64,000 nucleotides of DNA from JBCCGG01 sp039029395 (GTDB lineage Bacteria > Pseudomonadota > Alphaproteobacteria > Kiloniellales > JAKSDN01): assembly GCA_039029395.1 (NCBI GenBank), contig JBCCGG010000004.1:151032-215031 (forward strand). Reading direction: 5' to 3'. A model generated the notes under the pieces. It was not told where the DNA came from. It saw nothing but the letters and a program-made list of their open reading frames with translations, and made no database searches. Positions within the stretch are counted from its first letter, which is position 1. Each line of letters starts with the position of its first letter. Of the stretch, positions 57,963 through 64,000 are shown one piece after another. A program made the position numbers and the translations under genes.

Positions 57963-58886
57963 CTACTTCTTCGGTTTGACCAAGGCGAGGCCGGCCATCA
58001 TGGCGACCAGGGCGGCCCAGATCCACGCGGAATGAAGCTCGCCGTAGATCACCATGCCCCAGAACACACCCGACAGGGTGACCACATAGGCCATCTGGCT
58101 GGCGAAGACGGGGCCGCTGGCCGTTACCAGATAGACGAACAGCCCATAGGAGACCACGTTGATCAGGGACATGGCCAGCACCGAGAGCTCGACCGGCCCC
58201 CAGGGCCAAGGCAAGGGCGTGAAGGTGCCTGTCGCGAGCACCACCGGCGTCAGTACCAAGGCCGCCACCAGAAGCATGCCGCAGAGCACCGTGATGGCGT
58301 CGCTGCCGACCGGCCGGCGCTTGGCGATATAGAGGTTTTCGGCCGCGTAGCACAGCGAGGCGACGACCGCGACCAGCACCCAGGGCGCCGATGCCGGGTC
58401 CGGTAGGCTGGTCTCCGGCGCGGCGATCAGCATTACGGCCACGACCCCGAGCATCACACCCAGAAGCCGGGTCGCGCTCAGGCGGTCGACGCCAAGTATG
58501 TGAGCGCCCAGGAAGGTCATCATCGGCACGGTCGCGATGGTGATCGAGAGCACGCCGGCCGGCAGATGGGGTGCGGCATAGAAGTAGAGCGAGGCGGGAA
58601 TCGCCGTGCCGAGCAGGCCGCAGACCAGATAGAAGGTGAGATGCTGTCGGTCGAGCGGCAGGGCCCGGCGACGCGCCAGATCGAATAGGAACAGCAAGGC
58701 GCAGCCGATGATCGCCTGCCACAGGGTGATGCCGAAGGGATGTGCGCCGCCTTCGGTGGCGATCTTGGCGAGCGAAAAGGTGACCCCCCAGACGCCGCCG
58801 GCGCCAAGCAGGATCGCCCAAGCCTTGAACTTCGCGCCAAAAACCGCCCGGTGGGCCGGGGTCAGCTCGGGCGGCTCCCCGGCCAT
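57963..58886 (-). CDS. EamA/DMT-family permease
   Basis: Inner-membrane metabolite exporter of 307 residues with ten predicted helices forming two EamA repeats (about 27-150 and 170-300). It has the ILLGAGGVWGVTFSLAKIA first-helix pattern and the C-terminal FWGMVIYGELHSAW signature (the G-E-x motif near the end of the repeat). Its substrate is unknown; many members export amino acids or nucleosides. It lies between the aminotransferase gene and a small secreted protein gene, with five-base spacing to the latter, so one operon is likely. Confidence 0.88.
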   Translation of the reverse strand: MAGEPPELTPAHRAVFGAKFKAWAILLGAGGVWGVTFSLAKIATEGGAHPFGITLWQAIIGCALLFLFDLARRRALPLDRQHLTFYLVCGLLGTAIPASLYFYAAPHLPAGVLSITIATVPMMTFLGAHILGVDRLSATRLLGVMLGVVAVMLIAAPETSLPDPASAPWVLVAVVASLCYAAENLYIAKRRPVGSDAITVLCGMLLVAALVLTPVVLATGTFTPLPWPWGPVELSVLAMSLINVVSYGLFVYLVTASGPVFASQMAYVVTLSGVFWGMVIYGELHSAWIWAALVAMMAGLALVKPKK

Positions 58887-58891
58887 AGGGG

Positions 58892-59224
58892 TCAGTTGCC
58901 GGCCTTGATCTGCTTCAGCTTGGCCACGATGTCGTCGTACATGGCGCAGGCCTTCTTCATGGTCGCCGGATCCTGGCTCTTGATCGCCTGGTCATGAACC
59001 TTGACCGCCTCCCAGTATTCGTCGCGCAGTTCCTTGACTTGTGCGCGCTCCTCGGGCGTGTCGTTGTCGCCAACCAAGAGCAGGGTCGAGGTCATCTGGA
59101 TCTGGGTGTTGAGGTCGGCCATGGTCAGATCGTTGCACGCCGCCCGGGCCGGCGTTGCGGCGAGCGAGAGCGCGACCAGAGGGACCGCCAGGAAGGCGAG
59201 GTTGCGGGGCGCGAATACTGTCAT
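58892..59224 (-). CDS. Small secreted helical protein
   Basis: A 110-residue protein with a clear signal peptide (cleavage after ARA, about residue 28). The mature part is almost all helix with two cysteines (C30 and C93) that could form a disulfide. A GGAGG site lies about 12 bases before the ATG. I recognise no family. It sits between the PotA-type ATPase gene and the DMT permease gene on the same strand, spacing 5 bases to the permease gene, so it could assist that transport or act in the periplasm. Confidence 0.65.
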   Translation of the reverse strand: MTVFAPRNLAFLAVPLVALSLAATPARAACNDLTMADLNTQIQMTSTLLLVGDNDTPEERAQVKELRDEYWEAVKVHDQAIKSQDPATMKKACAMYDDIVAKLKQIKAGN

Positions 59225-59304
59225 GGCTGGTCAAAACCTCCGATCGAATGATGGCCTACGAATGACTCGTGAGATTTGAGCCTAGGCCCGACGCCTTGTC
59301 CAGC

Positions 59305-60366
59305 TTATCCCGTCAGCAGCACCAAATCGCCTGGATCCACATGAAGCGTCAGGCTGTCCCCACGGCTCGGGCTCTGCTTTTGCGGCAGCCGTAGGCGAAG
59401 CGGCGAATCGAGCCCCTCGAGCTGGGCGGTGCACTGATGATGGGTGCCGAAGAAACCGGCTTCCAAAACCCGTGCCGTGCCGAGGGTGATCAGCCCCTGC
59501 CCCGCGCCGCTCTGCAGATGCTCGGGGCGGAGCGACAGCGCCGCGGTTTGGCCGGGTTCGGCTTGGCCGTCGACCGTGAAGGCGCCGAGCGCGGTCTCGA
59601 CCGTGACCCGGCCCTCGACGGCGGCGCTGACGCGTCCCTCGATCACGTTGTTGTCGCCCATGAAGTTGGCGGCGAAACGCGAGGCCGGTTTGAGATAGAT
59701 CCGCTCGGGCGGGCCCTTGTCCTCGATCGCGCCGTGGTTCATGACGACGATCTCGTCGCCGATCGCCATGGCTTCCTCCTGGTCGTGAGTCACATGCACG
59801 AAGGTCGTGCCGACCCGCTTTTGGATCGCCTTCAGCTCCTCCTGCATCTGGCGTCTGAGTTTCAGGTCGAGCGCGCCCAGGGGTTCGTCGAGCAGCAGCA
59901 CGGCCGGCTCGACCACCAGGGCCCGGGCCAGGGCGACCCGCTGGCGCTGCCCGCCGGAAAGCTCGTGGGTGCGCCGCTCGGCGGTCTCGGCGAGACCCAC
60001 CATCTCGAGCGCCGCGGCGACCCGGCGTGTCCGCTCCTGGCCTGAAACACCACGCATTTTAAGGCCGAAGCCGACATTGCCGGCGATCGACATGTGGGGG
60101 AAGAGCGCATAATCCTGGAATACCGTTGTGGTCGCTCGCTTGGCCGGCGGCACCCCTGTGACGTCCTGGCCGTCGATCAGCACCTGGCCTTGGCTCGGCG
60201 TGAGGAAACCGCCCAGGATGTTCAGCAAGGTGGTCTTGCCGCCGCCCGAGGGCCCGAGCAGCACGCAAAAGGCGCCGCGCGGTATCGTCAAATCGATGTC
60301 CCGCACCGCCAGCTTTTCGCCGAAGCGCATGGTGATTTGGCGGAACTCAACGGCCGGCGCGCTCAT
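59305..60366 (-). CDS. Spermidine/putrescine-type ABC transporter ATPase (PotA type)
   Basis: ATPase subunit of 353 residues. Walker A GPSGGGKTT (38-46), the Q-loop VFQDYALFPHMS, the signature LSGGQRQRV, Walker B VLLLDEPLGALD and the H-loop HVTHDQEEAM are complete. The C-terminal TOBE regulatory domain (about 240-350) is present. The start (60366) overlaps the permease stop by four bases. It is the last gene of a four-gene importer (receptor, two permeases, ATPase). Confidence 0.92.
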   Translation of the reverse strand: MSAPAVEFRQITMRFGEKLAVRDIDLTIPRGAFCVLLGPSGGGKTTLLNILGGFLTPSQGQVLIDGQDVTGVPPAKRATTTVFQDYALFPHMSIAGNVGFGLKMRGVSGQERTRRVAAALEMVGLAETAERRTHELSGGQRQRVALARALVVEPAVLLLDEPLGALDLKLRRQMQEELKAIQKRVGTTFVHVTHDQEEAMAIGDEIVVMNHGAIEDKGPPERIYLKPASRFAANFMGDNNVIEGRVSAAVEGRVTVETALGAFTVDGQAEPGQTAALSLRPEHLQSGAGQGLITLGTARVLEAGFFGTHHQCTAQLEGLDSPLRLRLPQKQSPSRGDSLTLHVDPGDLVLLTG

Positions 60367-61145
60367 CGCCGCCTCCGGCGCAGCACCATGTCGAGCACCA
60401 CGAAGAGCGCGACCGAGATCAAAAAGACGAAACTGCCCACGGCGTTGGTCTCTGGGTTGAGCCCGCTGCGCAACATGGACCAAATCTCGACCGGCAAGGT
60501 GACCTCGAAGCGGCTGACCATGAAGGCGATGATGAACTCGTCCCAGGAGAAAGTGACCGCGAGGAAAAAGCTGGCAAAGAGCGCCGGCCACAGCATGGGT
60601 ACGGTGATCAGCAACAGAACCTGCCATTCCCGCGCGCCCAGATCCCGGGCCGCCCGCTCGACCTGGGCCTGATGGGCGCCCATCTGGCTGTAGAGGATGG
60701 CAAAGCAAAGCGGCAGGTTGATCACCACGTGGCCGATGCCGATGGTGATAAGCGACTTCGGCACGCCCAGGGTGTTGAAGGTGATTAGGAGACCCATGGC
60801 GATGATCAAGTAGCTGACCGTCAAGGGCGCGGTCAAAAAGCCCTGGACCAGCCCACCGAGCACGATCCGATGGCGTGCCAGGCCATAGGCGGCGAAGAAG
60901 CCGAGCACCACCGAGAGCGTTGAGGACACCAGCGCCACCAAGACCGAGTTGCCGAGCGCGGCCATCATGCGGTCGTCGGCGAAGACCGCCCGGTACCAGG
61001 CGAGCGAGGGCCCGTCGAAGGGCGGCACCGGCACCCGGGAGCCCTGGAATGAGAACAGCACCAAAACCGCGACCGGCAGGAAGATGAAGCCGTAGATCAG
61101 GCCCGCGTAGAGAAAAGCCGGAAGATGGCGCAAGGATCCGTGCAT
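60363..61145 (-). CDS. ABC transporter permease (PotC type)
   Basis: Inner-membrane permease of 260 residues with six helices and the ATPase-contact EAA loop ERAARDLGAREWQVLLLITVPML (about 168-190). It matches the PotC subfamily. It starts four bases after the PotB-type gene and overlaps the ATPase gene by four bases, so translation is tightly coupled. The Pro-rich N-terminus and the VLFSFQGSRVPVPPFDG segment are typical of PotC. Confidence 0.9.
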   Translation of the reverse strand: MHGSLRHLPAFLYAGLIYGFIFLPVAVLVLFSFQGSRVPVPPFDGPSLAWYRAVFADDRMMAALGNSVLVALVSSTLSVVLGFFAAYGLARHRIVLGGLVQGFLTAPLTVSYLIIAMGLLITFNTLGVPKSLITIGIGHVVINLPLCFAILYSQMGAHQAQVERAARDLGAREWQVLLLITVPMLWPALFASFFLAVTFSWDEFIIAFMVSRFEVTLPVEIWSMLRSGLNPETNAVGSFVFLISVALFVVLDMVLRRRRR

Positions 61146-61149
61146 CGCT

Positions 61150-61992
61150 TTACAGCCGCTCGATCTTGAGCCAGCGGGCGCAGGCCAGATAGACCAGGCT
61201 GACCACGACCATGAGAATCATGGCGAGCGCAGAGGCGGTCGGGAAGTCGGCGCGCCTCGAGATCTGCAGCATGATCGTTTGGGGCAACAGCAGCTCCCGG
61301 TTGCCGCCCAGGATCTGCGGCGTGATGTAGTCGCCGATGCAGAGCACGAATGTCAGAAAGGCGCCGACCATGATACCCGGCAGGGTGAGCGGCAGGATGA
61401 CGTAGATAAAGCTGCGGATCGGTCCGGCCCCCAAGTCGGCCGCCGCCTTGCGATAGCTTTTCGGCAGCTGCACCAGATTGGCGAAGACGGTCAGCGTCAG
61501 CAGCATGACGAAGAAATGCACGAAGCCGACCACGGTGGCGCCCCGATTGTTGGCGAAGGACACCGGCTCGGCGGTCACGCCCAGATCGAGCAAAAAGTTG
61601 GACAGGATGCCGCCTTCGGAAAGCACCAGCAGCCAACTGTAGGAGCGCACCACGTAAGAGGTCCAAAAGGGCAGGATCGCGAGCAGCAGGGCGAGGCGCT
61701 GCCAGCGCGCCGGCACCTTCTCGGCCAGAATGTAGGCGAGCGGATAGGCCAGCAGCACGCTCACCACCGTGACGATCGCGGTCACCTCGAGCGAGTTGAT
61801 GAGAGACTGGAAAAAGTAAGATTTGGCGAAGAACTTCTCGTAGTTGCCAAGCGAGATCTCGGTCACCAGCTTGACGCCGGCGCGCTGCCACAGGCTGTAG
61901 AGCGCCATGATGACCAGCGGCATGGCGAAAAAGGCGCAGGTCCACAAGAGCGCCGGCAGCAGCAGCCCCCAGCCCCTGGCGGACCCGCCCAT
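61150..61992 (-). CDS. ABC transporter permease (PotB type)
   Basis: Inner-membrane permease of 280 residues with six helices. The EAA loop is in the KSYRKAAADLGAGPIRSF region followed by YVILPLTLPGIMVG. The N-terminal LLPALLWTCAFFAMPLVIMALYSL helix is typical of PotB. It lies 18 bases after the receptor gene and four before the PotC-type gene. With PotC it forms the membrane channel. Confidence 0.9.
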   Translation of the reverse strand: MGGSARGWGLLLPALLWTCAFFAMPLVIMALYSLWQRAGVKLVTEISLGNYEKFFAKSYFFQSLINSLEVTAIVTVVSVLLAYPLAYILAEKVPARWQRLALLLAILPFWTSYVVRSYSWLLVLSEGGILSNFLLDLGVTAEPVSFANNRGATVVGFVHFFVMLLTLTVFANLVQLPKSYRKAAADLGAGPIRSFIYVILPLTLPGIMVGAFLTFVLCIGDYITPQILGGNRELLLPQTIMLQISRRADFPTASALAMILMVVVSLVYLACARWLKIERL

Positions 61993-62010
61993 TTCTGCGG
62001 TCGGCGCCTT

Positions 62011-63063
62011 TTAGTGCTGCAGGAACTCGGTCCAGACGTCGAGCATCTGGCCGTCCAACTCGGCATCGGGGATGAAATAGCGGTAGGACTTGGCCAGGAA
62101 CTTTGGTTGCTCGTCCCACCTGAGCGCTGCCTTTTGCTCGGCGCTTAGCACGTCGCCTGCCTTGGCGTTGGCCGGCATGCCCCAGAAGCACGACGAGGTG
62201 GCCAAGCGCGCCTGGCCCTCCGGGCTCATGATGTACTGCAGGAACTTGAGCGCCAGGTCCTGCTTCTCGGAGTCCTTGAAGATGCCCAGCGACTGGCTCC
62301 AGAGAATGCCGCCCTGGTCCGGCAGCACCCAGTCCAGATCCGGGTTCTCGGCGACCAGCACGGCGACCGCCCACTCGCCGCCGCCCAGGAGAATATCGGC
62401 CTCGCCGGTCGCCAGCGCCGTGGTTGAGGAGACCACTTCGCCGACCATGACCGAGTTGTCCTTCAGCTGAAAGAGCGCCTCCTTGATGGTAGGCAGCTTG
62501 TCGGCGCTGATGTCCGAGGGCTCCATGCCGAGCTTAAGCGCGACCAGGTCCATCAGCGGGATGTAATAGTCGTAGACCGCGATCTTGCCTTTGTACTTGT
62601 CGGACCACAGGCTGTTGAGGTCGCGCATATCGGCCGGATCGACCTTAGCCTTGTTGTAGCTGACTACGTTGTAACCAAACTTCTCGGTGATCGCGTACAT
62701 CTTGCCGTCTTTGAAGGTGACGTCGCGCATCTGCACTTCATCAAAGACGTCGTCGAGCGGCAGCTTGTCGGCCGGCAGCTCGGCCAGGATACCGGCCTCG
62801 ACGACCCGCGGCACGTCGACTCCGTCGACCACGAAGACGTCCCAATCGCCCGGTTGGCTTTGCTCGATCAGCGCCAGCGCGGTGCCGGTGCCCTCGTACT
62901 CCTTGAGGTTCACCTTGACGCCGTGGGCCTTTTCGAAGGGCTCGATGAGGGCTGGATCGGTGTGATCGCACCAGACCAGGGCGTTGAGTTCCTCGGCGGC
63001 TTGGGCCGGAGCGCCCGCCAGCACGACCAAAGTGGCCGCTAAACCGATCGACTTCATGTTCAT
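62011..63063 (-). CDS. Spermidine/putrescine-type solute-binding protein (PotD type)
   Basis: Periplasmic receptor of 350 residues. The signal peptide is about 1-24 (ending AQA). The mature protein has the family N-lobe LNALVWCDHTDPALIEPFEKA and the segments GYNVVSYNKAKVD and GEADILLGGGEWAVAVL that line the amine pocket. Of two nearby ATG codons the first (63063) follows GGGGAGG at a fitting distance. It heads the operon receptor-PotB-PotC-PotA. The real ligand may be a polyamine or a related amine; the pocket residues cannot be judged from sequence alone. Confidence 0.88.
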   Translation of the reverse strand: MNMKSIGLAATLVVLAGAPAQAAEELNALVWCDHTDPALIEPFEKAHGVKVNLKEYEGTGTALALIEQSQPGDWDVFVVDGVDVPRVVEAGILAELPADKLPLDDVFDEVQMRDVTFKDGKMYAITEKFGYNVVSYNKAKVDPADMRDLNSLWSDKYKGKIAVYDYYIPLMDLVALKLGMEPSDISADKLPTIKEALFQLKDNSVMVGEVVSSTTALATGEADILLGGGEWAVAVLVAENPDLDWVLPDQGGILWSQSLGIFKDSEKQDLALKFLQYIMSPEGQARLATSSCFWGMPANAKAGDVLSAEQKAALRWDEQPKFLAKSYRYFIPDAELDGQMLDVWTEFLQH

Positions 63064-63168
63064 AGATGTCGCGCCTCCCCTGCGCCTTGTTTGCTTCTTG
63101 TGACGGGATCTTTGGTGCCACGGCGCTCGGGTCGCCGTCAACCTGGTCACTGGAACCTTACTGGAGGC

Positions 63169-63987
63169 TCAGAAGGGCAGCCCGAAGATTCTGACCAAAC
63201 TGAGTGCGGTGAACAGGATGAAGATTGCAAGCCCCAGTGTCGAGGCAATGAGCACCGCTTTGGGGGATGTGCCGTTCGGGAATCTTTGCACGAAACGCCC
63301 GTAGGACGGCTCACTCAGTTGGGCCGCCTGGGCGAAAAACCGGCGCAGCCGCCACAGGATCACCAAGACGTAGCCCACGGGCGCGACATAGATGATCAGA
63401 AATCCAAGCATGCCGATGTTGTAGAGAAGGAGGTTACCAAGCGCCACGGACGCCACGGTGAAGATTATGTGCGCGCCCATTATCATGCCGAAACTGAGCG
63501 CTGAGCTTCGGAAGTTCCAGTCGGCCTCTGGGGGATCGTCGTGGCCGGCGCTCGGTTTTGGGGGCGCTTTTTCCGGTTCTGGTTCGGCGCTCTCCGCCGG
63601 GTCTGGTCCGGGCGGTGGTGGCGGAGTCCGCGCCTTCGGCGCGGGTTCGGCCTGGGTCTTGTACCAGGCGCCGATGAAGTTGCCGGTCCCAACCCGCCCC
63701 TCCAGGATGTCGTCGAGCAGCTGGTCGAGCTTCTTCTGGCGGTCGTCGAGCCCGGTCGCCGGCAGAGCCGCGATCTCCAGCGCGCTGCTTAGGATGTCGT
63801 CCGGGATAAGACCGTCCCCGGCCAGCTTGAGCAGGTGGTCGCGCACTGCCTTGCGGCGGTCCTCGCGCGGCGTCTTGCCGCTCTTGGCGACATAGAGCTC
63901 GCCGCGCACGTTGAGGTCCCACTTCATGGGCTCCTGGTGGCTCTCGGCGATCACCTGGTCGTGGGCGTACTGGTAGATCTCGTTCAT
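63169..63987 (-). CDS. Membrane protein with acidic/proline-rich linker, possibly cut by the window end
   Basis: At least 272 residues. The first about 110 are soluble and helical (DREDRRKAVRDHLLKLAGDG, then LDDRQKKLDQLLDDILEGRVG). A proline- and glutamate-rich linker follows (about 115-155). Three hydrophobic helices (about 165-190, 195-215, 245-268) form the C-terminal part, ending VRIFGLPF. The reading frame is open up to the window edge, and no ribosome site precedes the ATG at 63987, so the true start may lie beyond. I recognise no family. Confidence 0.55.
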   Translation of the reverse strand: MNEIYQYAHDQVIAESHQEPMKWDLNVRGELYVAKSGKTPREDRRKAVRDHLLKLAGDGLIPDDILSSALEIAALPATGLDDRQKKLDQLLDDILEGRVGTGNFIGAWYKTQAEPAPKARTPPPPPGPDPAESAEPEPEKAPPKPSAGHDDPPEADWNFRSSALSFGMIMGAHIIFTVASVALGNLLLYNIGMLGFLIIYVAPVGYVLVILWRLRRFFAQAAQLSEPSYGRFVQRFPNGTSPKAVLIASTLGLAIFILFTALSLVRIFGLPF

Positions 63988-64000
63988 GGTGATGTAGCCA

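Noticed and set aside
58892..63063. Naming the ABC importer potABCD with gene symbols
   Set aside because: The order and domains fit the family, but related systems import other amines or iron; the ligand is not shown by sequence.
1..64000. tRNA, rRNA or insertion sequences
   Set aside because: I looked for cloverleaf T-arm patterns, transposase motifs and flanking inverted repeats and saw none convincing; without a covariance-model scan a small RNA could be missed.

Overview
The window is about 64 kb of high-GC bacterial chromosome. Gene content points to an alphaproteobacterium, probably of the Rhodospirillales/Rhodovibrionaceae kind. The main reason is the run rlpA - D,D-carboxypeptidase - tmk - holB - metG - tatD - PhnP-like hydrolase. 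DUF1499 and DUF599 proteins, TadE/TadG proteins, a cytoplasmic-type SoeABC sulfite dehydrogenase and a MocR regulator agree with it. This is an inference from gene order and protein character, not from a marker gene. I found no rRNA, tRNA, CRISPR array, transposase or phage genes.

Layout. 0-9 kb: a glutamine-synthetase-like ligase, a metallophosphoesterase with an altered first motif, a histidine phosphatase, a membrane-anchored pentapeptide-repeat protein, a small membrane protein, a LysR regulator with a perfect upstream inverted repeat, a cupin and a TPR-SPOR lipoprotein. 9-18.6 kb: cell-wall genes (MltB-type transglycosylase, RlpA, D,D-carboxypeptidase), then a tightly packed housekeeping operon with repeated four-base ATGA overlaps. 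18.5-22 kb: DUF1801 protein, orphan family-5 solute-binding protein and a 2OG-Fe(II) oxygenase on the minus strand. 22-25 kb: an orphan TadG-TadE-TadE trio behind an AT-rich leader. 25-29.3 kb: GNAT acetyltransferase, MazG, and an adenylate/guanylate cyclase with four PAS units repeated at an exact 103-residue period.

29.5-35.5 kb holds the least familiar block: three tandem paralogous membrane proteins with PH-like cores, followed by a 952-residue membrane pentapeptide-repeat protein. That protein shares an unrecognised N-terminal membrane domain with the one at 3-5 kb. 35.5-41 kb: a beta-hydroxyacid dehydrogenase, an EmrAB-type efflux pair and a MocR regulator. 41-45.7 kb: soeABC, divergent from the MocR gene, for oxidising sulfite to sulfate at the cytoplasmic face. 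45.7-52.6 kb: alpha/beta hydrolase and LysR gene divergent from an aldo-keto reductase, a DUF599 protein, a short MetE-like methyltransferase, a class III aminotransferase and an MBL hydrolase. 52.6-64 kb is all minus strand: a Stf0-like sulfotransferase, a 976-residue fusion of an APH-like kinase, a membrane helix, a TolB-like domain and TPRs, a GSA-aminomutase-like enzyme, a DMT exporter, a small secreted protein, a complete PotABCD-type ABC importer, and a membrane protein at the edge.

The strongest candidates for something undescribed are the kinase/TolB/TPR fusion, the triple PH-like paralogs beside the pentapeptide protein, and the shared membrane domain of the two pentapeptide proteins.
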